Of a DNA stretch of 64,000 nt, positions 9,801 to 18,301 are shown in pieces (position 1 is the first letter of the stretch; every line of letters starts with the position of its first letter). The DNA comes from Ruegeria sp. ANG-S4 (GTDB lineage: Bacteria > Pseudomonadota > Alphaproteobacteria > Rhodobacterales > Rhodobacteraceae), in NCBI RefSeq assembly GCF_000814005.1, contig NZ_JWLK01000005.1, positions 496,001 through 560,000 on the forward strand, written 5' to 3'. A model generated the notes under the pieces. The model saw nothing but the letters and a program-made list of their open reading frames with translations. It searched no databases and was not told the origin of the DNA. A program made the translations under genes and the position numbers.

Positions 9801-10295
9801 TATCATAAGCTGTTGTCCTATAAGGATGAATACGAGGTTGCCCGGCTATTGCTTCAGACGCGCGACAAAGCCGCGGCCGAGTTCGATAGCGACTTTAAAA
9901 TGACGTTTCATCTTGCGCCGCCTGCCATTGGCGGCAAGGAAACGAACGGGCGCCCGCCAAAACGCGCGTTCAGCGAACGGTTCTTGGGGCTGTTCAGGCT
10001 TTTGGCCCGTTTGAAATCGCTGCGCGGAACACCGCTCGATATTTTTGGCTACACGGCCGAGCGCAAGATGGAGCGGGCGCTGATCAAGCAGTACGAAAAG
10101 GATATGAATGAAGTTCTGCCGAAAGTGAGCGCCGAAACAAGGGACGCTGTCGCCGCGCTGGCGCGGCTGCCTCTGGACATTCGCGGTTTCGGGCCGGTCC
10201 TCAAGGCGAACGAAGCCAAGGCTGCAAAGCGGCGCGAGGAACTGCTGGCGGTCATACGCGACGGAGGCCCCGACATCCGGGCTGCGGCGGAGTGA
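6876..10295 (+). CDS. Indolepyruvate:ferredoxin oxidoreductase, fused alpha-beta type
   Basis: This 1139-residue protein joins in one chain the parts that are separate IorA and IorB in archaea. It oxidatively decarboxylates aryl-pyruvates from aromatic amino acid transamination to aryl-acetyl-CoA, with thiamine diphosphate and ferredoxin. Residues 1-420 are the pyrimidine-binding and transketolase-like region; YFCSGCPHNSSTKLPEG near 432 begins the TPP domain, with GGQDNDGDLTAERI beyond 530. CEGCGDCGVQSNC (about 634) supplies iron-sulfur ligands. HNVVITGVGGTGVVTIGAVL (about 715) begins the gamma/beta domain. A strong ribosome site (GAGGGGAG) precedes the ATG. The bacterial fused form is common in alphaproteobacteria. 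The gene is monocistronic or leads into the acyltransferase 78 bases on. Confidence 0.93.
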   Translation: MSQPKVSLNDRFDLSKSPVLMNGTQALVRLMLMQKARDKNAGLNTAGLVTGYRGSPLGAVDQQMTRAQKQLTESDVTFQFGLNEDLAATALWGSQQAGLRGDGKYDGVFGLWYGKGPGVDRSGDVMRHANMAGTAKHGGVLMAMGDDHTGESSTVLHQSEWSLVDMYMPVVSPAGVQEILDYGVYGFALSRFAGVWVGLKTMKDTIEVTSVVDGSIDRMNVVTPEFDMPEGGLNIRLGDTPHLQEARVIDYKRFAAETFSHANKLDKRVWGKPGAKIGIVAAGKNWLDLVHAMSLLNIDTDEAERLGITTYKVGQTFPLDMKGFHDWAEGLDLIVIVEEKRKLIEVQVKEAIFDDRRGRRVYGWYKGGAGTLHREELFPTRGALDPIMIAEKLGGILIEEGRDTDGVRAGLEALTEARRADNAQEIAARLPYFCSGCPHNSSTKLPEGSRAYAGIGCHYMVQWMDRETTGFTQMGGEGANWIGEAPFSTTEHVFQNLGDGTYNHSGVQAIRAALAAGTNMTFKILFNDAVAMTGGQDNDGDLTAERIVDEVKAMGVQKVALVYDEKEDVNLKALPAGVETHERAELNSVQEKFREIKGVSVIVYVQTCAAEKRRRRKRGTFPDPDKRVYINPDICEGCGDCGVQSNCVSIVPKETELGRKRAIDQSSCNKDFSCLNGFCPSFVTLEGAQIRKEATTEVDLPDLPDPDLPEINGTHNVVITGVGGTGVVTIGAVLAQAAQVDGKGAGMMEMAGLAQKGGAVHIHCRLANAPEDISAIRVATGEAHALIGGDLVVSAGAKTLGLTQTGQTGAVVNNHEIVTGDFTRDTEFRIPGDQLELALQARLKNRLDLFDASALARAVMGDSIYSNMMVFGAAWQRGLIPIRHSAIQQAIGLNGTAVERNKRAFEVGRWAVLHPEAVDGILGQNVTELPKTLDQIIAFRADHLVAYQGKGLAKRYRKLVDAIEDEEVREAVAKGYHKLLSYKDEYEVARLLLQTRDKAAAEFDSDFKMTFHLAPPAIGGKETNGRPPKRAFSERFLGLFRLLARLKSLRGTPLDIFGYTAERKMERALIKQYEKDMNEVLPKVSAETRDAVAALARLPLDIRGFGPVLKANEAKAAKRREELLAVIRDGGPDIRAAAE

Positions 10296-10373
10296 AGCGT
10301 CACGACCTTGTCATGTTTTCTGGGCAAAATTGTTACCTACGTTTAAAGTACAGGCAGTCAACCGGAGATACTG

Positions 10374-11252
10374 ATGCCCTCGCGCCGCCACGTCGCACGT
10401 GACATTTCTTATGCCTATTCCGCCGAGACAAAAGGCGGACGGATGGTCATCAAGCTGATGGAGAACACGACCGGGCGTCTGCGCCTGATCAAGCGCGCGG
10501 ATGGTTACGAACGCGATGTGGCCAACGGTCGGGACTTTTGGAGTGTCATGGTCGAGCGGTACGGCCTGTCTTTGGATGTGGTCGATGGCACCCTGTCGAA
10601 CATACCGAAGGATGGTCCACTGATTCTGATTGCCAATCACCCATACGGGATCTTGGACGGGCTGATGATGGGACATATACTGTCGCAGACCAGGGATGAT
10701 TTCCGCATTCTGGCGCATCGCGTTTTCCGCAAGGCTGAGGACCTCAACGAGATTATCCTGCCGATCTCGTTCGACGAGACGAAAGAGGCGATGAAGCTGA
10801 ATCTGGAAACCCGCAAAACATCGCTGAAATACCTCGGAGAAGGCGGTGCCATAGGCATTTTCCCGGGCGGAACTGTCAGCACCGGTGTGAAACCGTTTTC
10901 ACACCCGATGGATCCCGGTTGGCGCGGGTTCACGGCACGAATGGTGGCAAAGTCAAACGCGACCGTCGTGCCCGTTTTCTTTGACGGACACACGTCGCGC
11001 TTGTTCCAGGTGGCAAGCCATTTGCACAATACGCTTCGCATGGGTTTGCTGATCAAAGAGTTCAAAAAACGCGTCGATACCCCTGTTCGGGTCGTGGTGG
11101 GTGAGCCGATCGGTCGTGACGTTCTGGACCCGCTGGCCAAAGACTCGCGCAAGATGATGGATTTCCTGCGCAAAGCCACGTATGAGCTGTCCCCAGAGCC
11201 GTTGGAGTCATATGACTACGGCTATGAATTTGAGGAACGGCATCGCGCCTGA
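10374..11252 (+). CDS. Lysophospholipid acyltransferase family protein (PlsC-like)
   Basis: The 292-residue protein carries the acyltransferase H-X4-D block as NHPYGILDG (about residue 88) and the downstream glycine block [16 protein letters not shown] (about 155), with the positively charged substrate region between them. These are the catalytic and glycerophosphate-binding features of PlsC-type enzymes, which place an acyl chain on lysophosphatidate or a related lyso-lipid such as lyso-ornithine lipid. No clear membrane helix is visible, so it is probably a peripheral inner-membrane enzyme. The exact acceptor cannot be read from sequence. It lies 8 bases before murI and is probably cotranscribed with it. 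Confidence 0.82.
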   Translation: MPSRRHVARDISYAYSAETKGGRMVIKLMENTTGRLRLIKRADGYERDVANGRDFWSVMVERYGLSLDVVDGTLSNIPKDGPLILIANHPYGILDGLMMGHILSQTRDDFRILAHRVFRKAEDLNEIILPISFDETKEAMKLNLETRKTSLKYLGEGGAIGIFPGGTVSTGVKPFSHPMDPGWRGFTARMVAKSNATVVPVFFDGHTSRLFQVASHLHNTLRMGLLIKEFKKRVDTPVRVVVGEPIGRDVLDPLAKDSRKMMDFLRKATYELSPEPLESYDYGYEFEERHRA

Positions 11253-11260
11253 AGGGGCAA

Positions 11261-12070
11261 ATGGCAGTTGGTATCTTTGATTCCGGTTTGGGCGGCTTGA
11301 CTGTCCTGAACGCCGCGCAGAAACGTCTGCCGGACGTTGATTTCCTGTATTTTGCCGACAGCGCACATGCACCTTACGGTGTTCGCAACGCCGAAGATAT
11401 CTATCAGCTCACCCGCACTGCAGTGCACGACTTGTGGGCGCGCGGGTGCAATCTGGTGATTCTGGCCTGTAACACCGCCAGCGCAGCGGCTCTGCGCCGG
11501 ATGCAGGAAGAGGGTGTACCCGAAGGCAAGCGCGTCCTCGGCGTTTTTGTCCCCCTGATCGAGGCGCTGACCGAACGGCAATGGGGTGACAACTCGCCGC
11601 CGCGTGAGGTCGAAGTGCAGCATGTCGCGCTGTTCGCAACGCCTGCCACGGTGTCCAGCCGGGCGTTCCAGAGAGAGCTGGCCTTTCGGGCGATCGGTGT
11701 TGATGTCGAGGCTCAGGCATGCGGCGGGGTTGTCGACGCGATTGAGGATGGCGACATGATCCTGGCCGAGGCTTTGGTCCGGTCCCATGTCGACGCGCTC
11801 AAGCGCAAGATGCCGGCCCCGCAGGCGGCCATTCTGGGCTGTACACATTACCCGTTGATGGCGGACACCTTCCAGCAGGCGCTTGGCCCGCAGGTCACCG
11901 TGTACAGTCAGGGGGACCTGGTCGCCGAAAGTCTTGCTGATTATCTGACCCGACATGCGAACATGCAGGGTGATGGCGAAAGCGGTTTTCTGACGACCGG
12001 CAAGCCCGGCGTGGTCAGTGATCGGGCGACGCAATTCCTCCGACGACAAATCACTTTTGCTGCCGCCTGA
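11261..12070 (+). CDS. murI: Glutamate racemase
   Basis: MurI interconverts L- and D-glutamate to supply the D-Glu of peptidoglycan. The protein starts [12 protein letters not shown], contains the first catalytic cysteine in [12 protein letters not shown] (about residue 70) and the second in [10 protein letters not shown] (about residue 192), the paired acid/base cysteines of cofactor-independent racemases. At 269 residues it is of standard length. A good ribosome site (GAAGGGG) lies before the ATG, 8 bases after the acyltransferase stop. Confidence 0.96.
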   Translation: MAVGIFDSGLGGLTVLNAAQKRLPDVDFLYFADSAHAPYGVRNAEDIYQLTRTAVHDLWARGCNLVILACNTASAAALRRMQEEGVPEGKRVLGVFVPLIEALTERQWGDNSPPREVEVQHVALFATPATVSSRAFQRELAFRAIGVDVEAQACGGVVDAIEDGDMILAEALVRSHVDALKRKMPAPQAAILGCTHYPLMADTFQQALGPQVTVYSQGDLVAESLADYLTRHANMQGDGESGFLTTGKPGVVSDRATQFLRRQITFAAA

Positions 12071-12163
12071 TCCAGGTCAAGGACGGCGTGGAAAACTCCT
12101 ATAACTCACAGACCGTCGCATCGGCGGTCGTGACATGTGACACTCAAGTAAAAGAGGTCTGAT

Positions 12164-13192
12164 ATGACCCATAAAATCGCAATCCTTGGCGCTTCGGGAT
12201 ACACCGGCGCGGAATTGGTGCGGCTGATTGCCGAGCACCCGAACATGGACATCGTCGCGCTTTCAGCGGAACGCAAAGCCGGGCAATCCATGACACAGGT
12301 TTTCCCGCATCTGCGGCATCTCGATCTACCTGTGCTCTGCAAGATTTCCGAAATCGACTTTTCCCAGGTCGATCTGTGCTTTTGCGCCCTGCCGCACAAG
12401 ACCAGCCAAGAAATCATTCGGGACTTGCCGGCAACATTGAAAATCGTCGACCTGTCTGCGGACTTCCGGCTCAGTGATCCCGAAGAATACGAAAAGTGGT
12501 ACGGCAATCCCCATTCTGCCGTGGCGCATCAGGAAGAGGCCGTTTACGGCCTGACCGAGTTTTACCGCGATGAGATCCGCGCGGCCCGTTTGGTTGCGGG
12601 CACTGGCTGCAACGCTGCGACAGGGCAGTTTATGCTGCGGCCCTTGATCACCGCGGGCGTAATTGATCTGGACGACATCATTCTCGACCTGAAATGCGCA
12701 GTCTCGGGCGCCGGGCGCGCGCTGAAGGAAAACCTGCTGCACGCAGAACTCAGCGAGGGTGCCAACGCCTATGCCGTTGGCGGCGCACATCGGCATCTTG
12801 GTGAGTTTGATCAGGAGTTTTCGAAGCTGGCCGGGCGGACTGTGCATGTTCAGTTCACCCCACACCTGATTCCGGCCAACCGCGGTATCTTGGCGACCTC
12901 ATACGTAAAAGGCGATCCTCAGAGCGTCTTTGAGACTTTGCAGTCCGCTTATGAGAACGAGCCATTCATTGAAGTCCTGCCGTTTGGCGAAACGCCCTCA
13001 TCCCATCATGTAAGGGGGTCGAATTTCTGCCATATCGGTGTTGTAGGCGACCGGATCGAACGTCGCGCCATTATTGTTGGCGCGCTCGATAATCTGACAA
13101 AAGGTAGCAGCGGCCAAGCCTTGCAGAATGCCAACCTGATGTTAGGTGAGGACGAGACTCAAGGGCTGATGATGGCCCCCTTGTTCCCGTGA
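12164..13192 (+). CDS. argC: N-acetyl-gamma-glutamyl-phosphate reductase
   Basis: ArgC reduces N-acetyl-glutamyl-5-phosphate to the semialdehyde with NADPH in arginine synthesis. The N-terminus has the Rossmann motif [16 protein letters not shown], and the catalytic cysteine is in [13 protein letters not shown] (about residue 149). The signature histidine region is [14 protein letters not shown]. The 342-residue length is normal. It is followed after 7 bases by ccmE, so arginine and cytochrome c maturation genes share a transcript here. Confidence 0.96.
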   Translation: MTHKIAILGASGYTGAELVRLIAEHPNMDIVALSAERKAGQSMTQVFPHLRHLDLPVLCKISEIDFSQVDLCFCALPHKTSQEIIRDLPATLKIVDLSADFRLSDPEEYEKWYGNPHSAVAHQEEAVYGLTEFYRDEIRAARLVAGTGCNAATGQFMLRPLITAGVIDLDDIILDLKCAVSGAGRALKENLLHAELSEGANAYAVGGAHRHLGEFDQEFSKLAGRTVHVQFTPHLIPANRGILATSYVKGDPQSVFETLQSAYENEPFIEVLPFGETPSSHHVRGSNFCHIGVVGDRIERRAIIVGALDNLTKGSSGQALQNANLMLGEDETQGLMMAPLFP

Positions 13193-13199
13193 GGACGGA

Positions 13200-13646
13200 A
13201 TGAAAACACTCAAGAAACGCCGTCGAGTACAGATCATTGTCCTGGCTGTTGTGGCTTTGGCATTGTCGACGGCGTTGATTGGGTACGCAATGCGTGATGG
13301 GATCAATTTCTTCCGATCACCCAGCCAAGTCATAGCCGAACCGCCCAAACCCACCGAGGTGTTCCGGATTGGCGGCCTCGTAGAAGAAGGCTCGATTGTG
13401 CGCGGGCAGGGTGAAACGGTGCGCTTTGTGGTGACGGATGGGGGCGAAAGCGTTCCAGTCGCCTTTACTGGTGTTCTGCCCGATCTCTTCTCTGAAAACC
13501 AAGGGATGGTTGGCACCGGCAGTTACGTGAACGGCGTGTTCGAAGCCACTGAAATACTGGCGAAACATGACGAGACTTACATGCCAAAAGAAGTCATGGA
13601 CGCGTTGAAAGAACAAGGTGTTTATAAGGAACCCGGCGAAAGCTGA
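13200..13646 (+). CDS. ccmE: Cytochrome c maturation heme chaperone CcmE
   Basis: CcmE takes heme from CcmABCD in the periplasm and delivers it to the CcmF/H ligase. The 148-residue protein has a basic N-terminus and one membrane anchor (about residues 11-30), then an OB-fold domain (FRIGGLVEEGSIVRG). HDETY holds the covalent heme-binding His123 and Tyr127 of the conserved H-x3-Y motif, before a flexible tail. It stands directly upstream of the GTA-type lysis genes, with ccmF and ccmH following them, so the maturation set is interrupted. Confidence 0.95.
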   Translation: MKTLKKRRRVQIIVLAVVALALSTALIGYAMRDGINFFRSPSQVIAEPPKPTEVFRIGGLVEEGSIVRGQGETVRFVVTDGGESVPVAFTGVLPDLFSENQGMVGTGSYVNGVFEATEILAKHDETYMPKEVMDALKEQGVYKEPGES

Positions 13647-13799
13647 TCGCGGCAGGACTTTGTGGCCTTGACGACCACAACTATCAAAAGCGATTTAGGC
13701 GAGCGTTTTGCGGCCAGACCTGCCGCAACGTCCTTACTGTTTTCAACGATTTAACGTGTTCCCCGGACGGTTTGGACCACCGCAAACAGGGGGGATGCC
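13647..13799 (+). promoter_or_regulatory. Intergenic region before the endolysin gene
   Basis: These 153 bases separate ccmE from the endolysin and probably hold its own promoter. There is a TTTAACG segment at 13751-13757 resembling a CtrA half-site (TTAA). The endolysin has a strong site (CAGGGGGG) 5 bases before ATG. No terminator hairpin with a T tract is visible after ccmE. Confidence 0.3.
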
Positions 13800-14411
13800 A
13801 TGCAAAGCGTGCGCGAAATCGCCAATGCAATCGTTGACCGTGAAGGGGGGTTCGTAGACGACCCTGACGATCCGGGTGGGGCCACTAAACATGGTGTGAC
13901 CATTCACACCCTGCGGCGTTTGGGGTTGGACCTGACGGGCGATGGCGCCGTCGACCGCGCGGATGTGCGAGCGCTGACAAAACGGCGTGCGGTCGAAATC
14001 TTTGTGACCCATTACTTTGACAGGCCCCGTATCGACCTGGTTCCGGGGTCTCTGCAACCGTCACTATTCGACATGTATGTCAATGCTGGAGCGCAGGCCG
14101 TCAAAACGCTTCAGCGCTTGTTGTGCGAAATGGGGTTTGATGTTTCCATTGACGGGGCAATCGGACCACAGACAGCTTCTGCATCTCACAAGGCCGCCGG
14201 ATCTGATGGTGAATTGCTGCGCGACGCGTATGGCGTTGCCCGGCGCAACTATTACTTCCGTCTGGCAGATAGTCGCCCCTCGCTTCGAAAATACGCCCGA
14301 ACGCGTGCGGGATCAAAAGGGGGATGGATCAAACGCGCCGAAGAGTTTCTCTCGCCGCGATACCACCTCAGTCAATCGGAGTTTGAAAAAAGGGTTTCGG
14401 CATGGGACTGA
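13800..14411 (+). CDS. GTA-type endolysin (holin-associated N-acetylmuramidase, GH108)
   Basis: The 203-residue enzyme starts with a glycoside hydrolase 108 signature, IVDREGGFVDDPDDPGGATK, where Glu15 in the EGG motif is the catalytic acid. A C-terminal peptidoglycan-binding-like domain (VKTLQRLLCEMGFDVSIDGAIG) follows. No signal peptide is present, so it needs a holin for export. That holin is encoded by the next gene, which overlaps it by 10 bases. Such pairs lyse cells that release gene transfer agent particles in Rhodobacter. Their position apart from the capsid cluster and inside cytochrome c genes fits the GTA arrangement rather than a prophage; no phage structural genes are near. Confidence 0.88.
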   Translation: MQSVREIANAIVDREGGFVDDPDDPGGATKHGVTIHTLRRLGLDLTGDGAVDRADVRALTKRRAVEIFVTHYFDRPRIDLVPGSLQPSLFDMYVNAGAQAVKTLQRLLCEMGFDVSIDGAIGPQTASASHKAAGSDGELLRDAYGVARRNYYFRLADSRPSLRKYARTRAGSKGGWIKRAEEFLSPRYHLSQSEFEKRVSAWD

Positions 14412-14968
14412 TTTCCGGAATTTTTAGCCTGCTGTTTGGCGGTGGGCGCAACGTTGTGCGTGAGACGACCGAGGTGTTCCGCGAAAATGCCGACAATGCG
14501 GCGGAACGTTCTGTCATCCTTCGGGATCAGGTCATGGCCCAGTTTGGGTCCGAGTTTCAATCGGACCGCAAGGGCGCGTTCGACCGGTTCATGGACGGGC
14601 TAAACCGTTTACCACGGCCAGCTATGGCGTTAGGGACACTGGCGCTTTTGGCCGCGGCCATGATCGACCCGCTCTGGTTTGCGGCGCGGATGCAGGGGAT
14701 CGCTTTGGTGCCAGAGCCGCTTTGGTGGCTTTTGGGTGTGATCGTCTCGTTCTATTTCGGCGCACGACATCAGGCCAAGGCGCAAGACTTCCAGCGCCAG
14801 ATCGGCGCGACCTTGCTGAATGCGCCCACGGTTTTGGAGAATTTGGACGCTCTGAAAAGATTGAGCGACGCCGCCGAGGTTTCTGCCGAACTGTCGACTG
14901 GGGACATAGACCCAAATCCGGCGTTGGATGACTGGAAACGCAAACGCGAAAGCAGGGCCGCGACATAA
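14402..14968 (+). CDS. GTA-type holin (3TM holin family)
   Basis: The 188-residue protein has a short hydrophobic N-terminus (GLISGIFSLLFGGG), a charged amphipathic stretch, then two strong membrane segments (about residues 75-98 and 103-122, the second LWWLLGVIVSFYFGARH), and a polar C-terminal tail. This matches the 'holin of 3TMs for gene-transfer release' family. It would form the membrane lesion through which the upstream muramidase reaches peptidoglycan. The 10-base overlap with that gene argues for coupled translation. The stop is 62 bases before the ccmF start. Confidence 0.85.
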   Translation: MGLISGIFSLLFGGGRNVVRETTEVFRENADNAAERSVILRDQVMAQFGSEFQSDRKGAFDRFMDGLNRLPRPAMALGTLALLAAAMIDPLWFAARMQGIALVPEPLWWLLGVIVSFYFGARHQAKAQDFQRQIGATLLNAPTVLENLDALKRLSDAAEVSAELSTGDIDPNPALDDWKRKRESRAAT

Positions 14969-15030
14969 TGTGCGGTGGCTAAAGCCGAATGTGAATGGCG
15001 CAGGCCTTCTGCGGGCTATATATTCAGCGC

Positions 15031-16995
15031 ATGATTACCGAGCTCGGCCATTTCGCACTGATCCTAGCCTTCCTTGTCGCCATCGTGCAAAGCGTGGTGC
15101 CCTTGATCGGGGCGGCCAAGCGCTGGACCGGGTGGATGGCCTTTGCCGAACCGGCGGCGATTTCGCAGTTTTTGCTGACCGCATTTTCGTTCGCAGCGCT
15201 TGTTTGGGCGTTTACGACGTCCGACTTCTCGCTGCGGATTGTGGTCGAAAACAGCCATTCGTTGAAACCGATGCTGTACAAGGTCAGCGGAACGTGGGGA
15301 AACCACGAAGGCTCCATGCTGCTTTGGGTCCTGATCGTTACGATTTTCGGTGCCATGGCGGCCGTTTTTGGCGGTGGGTTGCCACCAACCCTGAAAGCGC
15401 GGGTGCTGGCCATTCAGGGCGCAATCGGCGTTGCGTTTTTTGCGTTTATCCTGTTCACCTCGAACCCGTTCGACCGGTTGGCCGTGCCGCCCTTTGACGG
15501 GCGTGATCTGAACCCGCTGCTGCAAGACCCCGGTCTCGCGTTCCATCCTCCGTTTTTGTATCTCGGTTATGTCGGCCTGAGCATGGCATTCAGCTTTGCC
15601 GTGGCCGCCCTGATCGAAGGGCGCGTGGATGCGGCCTGGGGCCGTTGGGTACGCCCATGGACGCTTGCGGCCTGGGTTTTTCTGACAATCGGAATCGCGC
15701 TAGGGTCCTGGTGGGCCTATTACGAACTGGGCTGGGGCGGGTTCTGGTTCTGGGATCCGGTCGAGAACGCCAGTTTCATGCCTTGGCTGCTGGCGGCAGC
15801 GCTGTTGCATTCCGCAATCGTGGTGGAAAAACGCGAGGCTTTGAAAAGCTGGACAATCCTGTTGGCCATCATCGCCTTTGGCTTTTCATTGATCGGTACT
15901 TTCATCGTTCGTTCGGGGTTGCTGACATCCGTTCACGCCTTCGCAAACGACCCCGAGCGTGGGGTGTTCATCTTGTTAATCATGGTGGTGTTTATCGGCG
16001 GCGCCTTGACGCTTTTCGCGGCGCGGGCGCAAGCGATGGAAGCCAAGGGTGTGTTCGGCATGGTCAGCCGAGAAAGCGCCCTGATCCTGAACAACGTCCT
16101 GTTGGCCGTAAGCTGTTTTGTGGTGTTTTTTGGAACCATGTGGCCGATGGTTGCTGAAATGGCCTTTGACCGAAAACTCTCGGTTGGGCCGCCGTTTTTC
16201 AACGCGGCTTTCACACCTTTCATGGTTGCATTGGGAATAGCGCTGCCTGTTGGCGCAATGTTGCCGTGGAAACGCGGCCGGTTGGGTCGCGCGGCCTGGT
16301 CACTGCGCTATGCGTTCATTCTGGCCGTCGCGCTGGCGGTTCTGGTTTGGGTCATGCAGACCGGGCGCAGCGCCCTTGGCCCCATTGGTCTGTTTCTGGG
16401 CGCCTGGATCACCTTCGGCGCTCTTGTCGATCTTTGGAGCCGTACAGGCCGATCCGGCAGTATCGCCCGGCTGTTCCGGTTGCCCGGCGCGGATTGGGGT
16501 AAGGCGGTCGCTCATACCGGGTTGGGGGTCACCATGTTCGCCGTCGCCGGTCTGACCGCGTGGGAGGTCGAGGACATCCGCGTCGCACAGCCCGGACAAC
16601 CTTTCGAAGTCGGCCAGTTCACGCTGACCCTGCAAGACGTTCGCCGCGTTCAGGGACCGAACTATTATTCGACGATGGCAGACATTGGTGTTCGGAAAAA
16701 CGGGCAGGAAATCACGACGCTGCACCCCGAAAAGCGCGAATATCCGGTGGCGCAGATGCCCACGACCGAGGCCGCGATCGACTATCGGTTCTTGCGTGAC
16801 CTTTATGTCGTGATCGGTGATCAGCAGTCTGACGGTGGTTGGGTCGTGCGCACGTATATCAAACCATTGGCCAACTGGATTTGGGCCGGGTGTATTTTGA
16901 TGGCACTGGGTGGTGCGCTCAGCTTGTCGGATCGGCGTTTCCGCGTGGCGGCAGGTGCGCAAAAGTCATCCAAATCCGGGGTTCCCGCCGAATGA
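15031..16995 (+). CDS. ccmF: Cytochrome c heme lyase subunit CcmF
   Basis: CcmF is the integral membrane part of the heme ligase that attaches heme to apocytochrome c. The 654-residue polytopic protein has the tryptophan-rich heme-handling motif WGGFWFWDPVENASFMPW (about residues 235-252), preceded by WWAYYELG, and periplasmic histidines around LLHSA and the C-terminal domain. The ATG chosen gives MITELGHFALILAF; an in-frame ATG 12 codons earlier would add an atypical extension. Its TGA overlaps the ccmH ATG as ATGA. Confidence 0.95.
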   Translation: MITELGHFALILAFLVAIVQSVVPLIGAAKRWTGWMAFAEPAAISQFLLTAFSFAALVWAFTTSDFSLRIVVENSHSLKPMLYKVSGTWGNHEGSMLLWVLIVTIFGAMAAVFGGGLPPTLKARVLAIQGAIGVAFFAFILFTSNPFDRLAVPPFDGRDLNPLLQDPGLAFHPPFLYLGYVGLSMAFSFAVAALIEGRVDAAWGRWVRPWTLAAWVFLTIGIALGSWWAYYELGWGGFWFWDPVENASFMPWLLAAALLHSAIVVEKREALKSWTILLAIIAFGFSLIGTFIVRSGLLTSVHAFANDPERGVFILLIMVVFIGGALTLFAARAQAMEAKGVFGMVSRESALILNNVLLAVSCFVVFFGTMWPMVAEMAFDRKLSVGPPFFNAAFTPFMVALGIALPVGAMLPWKRGRLGRAAWSLRYAFILAVALAVLVWVMQTGRSALGPIGLFLGAWITFGALVDLWSRTGRSGSIARLFRLPGADWGKAVAHTGLGVTMFAVAGLTAWEVEDIRVAQPGQPFEVGQFTLTLQDVRRVQGPNYYSTMADIGVRKNGQEITTLHPEKREYPVAQMPTTEAAIDYRFLRDLYVVIGDQQSDGGWVVRTYIKPLANWIWAGCILMALGGALSLSDRRFRVAAGAQKSSKSGVPAE

Positions 16996-17447
16996 AACGG
17001 CTGGTTCTCATAGTTTTGCTGTTGGCATCCCCGGCACTGGCCGTGCAGCCGGATGAAATTCTGGATGACCCGGCGCTGGAGGCCCGCGCCCGCGACCTGA
17101 GCACCGGCTTGCGGTGTCTGGTCTGTCGCAACGAAAGCATCGATGAAAGCAATGCAGAGCTGGCCCGCGACCTGCGCATCCTTCTGCGCGAGCGTTTGGT
17201 GGCGGGCGACACCGACCAGGAAGCCGTGGACTTTATCGTCGCGCGGTATGGTGAATATGTGCTGCTAAAACCGACGACCTCGGGCGCGAATATTCTTCTG
17301 TGGCTGGCTGGTCCTGCGATGTTGCTGATCGCAGGTGCTGTTGGCTTTGCATTTGTCAGCAAGCGCGCGCGGTCCCAGAAAGCGGACACAGCTGATCGTC
17401 TGACCAAGGAAGAACAGGACCGCCTGCGGCAAATTCTGGAAGACTGA
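16992..17447 (+). CDS. ccmH: Cytochrome c maturation protein CcmH (short form)
   Basis: The 151-residue CcmH has a signal peptide (ending about PALAVQP), the redox motif LRCLVCRNESI (LRCxxC) that handles apocytochrome c cysteines, a helical DLRILLRERL segment, and a membrane anchor near residues 100-120 (ILLWLAGPAMLLIAGAVGFAF). It lacks the TPR half found in long CcmH, so a separate CcmI must be elsewhere. The start overlaps the ccmF stop by 4 bases. Confidence 0.95.
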   Translation: MKRLVLIVLLLASPALAVQPDEILDDPALEARARDLSTGLRCLVCRNESIDESNAELARDLRILLRERLVAGDTDQEAVDFIVARYGEYVLLKPTTSGANILLWLAGPAMLLIAGAVGFAFVSKRARSQKADTADRLTKEEQDRLRQILED

Positions 17448-17519
17448 CGTCCAGTTACGCTTTCCCTCGGGTCCGAATTGCGTCAGGGTTTGCCAAACTC
17501 TGTGCAGGCGAGGTTTTAC

Positions 17520-18296
17520 ATGGAATACGAAACGGTCCACCTGGACATCACTGATGGTTTGGCTGTCCTGACTCTGAACCGGGCCGACAAGATGAATGCG
17601 CTGACCACGCGTATGCGGGCCGAGATCACCCATGCGATGAACCACGCTGCAGGCAATGCGCGTGCCGTTGTGTTGACGGGTGCCGGGGATGCGTTCTGTT
17701 CCGGCCAGGATCTGGGCGATGCGTCAAGCACCGGAAAGATCGACCTTGGACGCGCGTTGCGGGACGAATACGAACCCATGCTGAAATCGGTCTATGACTG
17801 TCCGGTTCCGACCATTGCGGCGGTCAATGGTCCGGCAGCCGGGGCAGGGGCCAATCTGGCGCTTTGTGCCGATGTGGTGATCGCGACCGAAAGCGCCTAT
17901 TTCCTGCAGGCTTTCGCGCGGATCGGTTTGATCCCGGATGCCGGTGGTACGTGGTTCATGCCGCGTCAGATGGGGTTCGCCAAGGCGATGGGGGCTGCGT
18001 TGTTTGCGGACAAGATCTCGGCGCGGCAGGCTGACGACTGGGGCCTGATCTGGGAGGCCGTCGCAGACGATGAGTTCGAATCCCATTGGCGCAAGCGTGC
18101 AGCTTACCTGACAAATGGCCCGACTGCAGGGTTTGCCGCGATCAAACAGGCCATTCGTGGCACCTATGACAAAACGCTGCCACAGCAACTGGCGACCGAG
18201 GCGGATTTGCAGGAAAACTGCGGAAGAACCCGCGACTTTGCGGAAGGTGTCGTTGCTTTTCTGGAAAAACGGCCCCCGAAGTTCGAGGGCCATTGA
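17520..18296 (+). CDS. Enoyl-CoA hydratase/isomerase (PaaG-like)
   Basis: The 258-residue crotonase-fold protein shows oxyanion-hole segments GDAFCSGQDLGD and AAVNGPAAGAGANLALCAD, and IPDAGGTWFMPRQMG, with aspartate in place of the usual second catalytic glutamate. That Asp and the FSxGQDL context resemble PaaG, the ring-epoxide isomerase of the phenylacetate pathway, though a general enoyl-CoA hydratase is possible. The start at 17520 is preferred over an ATG 14 codons earlier because it begins at the conserved strand (MEYETVHLDITDGLAVLTLN). No other paa genes are adjacent; the indolepyruvate oxidoreductase 7 kb upstream makes phenylacetyl-CoA, a possible but unproven link. Confidence 0.85.
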   Translation: MEYETVHLDITDGLAVLTLNRADKMNALTTRMRAEITHAMNHAAGNARAVVLTGAGDAFCSGQDLGDASSTGKIDLGRALRDEYEPMLKSVYDCPVPTIAAVNGPAAGAGANLALCADVVIATESAYFLQAFARIGLIPDAGGTWFMPRQMGFAKAMGAALFADKISARQADDWGLIWEAVADDEFESHWRKRAAYLTNGPTAGFAAIKQAIRGTYDKTLPQQLATEADLQENCGRTRDFAEGVVAFLEKRPPKFEGH

Positions 18297-18301
18297 GCGC
18301 G

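Noticed and set aside
13800-14968. Prophage remnant
   Set aside because: No integrase, capsid, tail, att repeat or composition change is present; a GTA lysis pair explains both genes.
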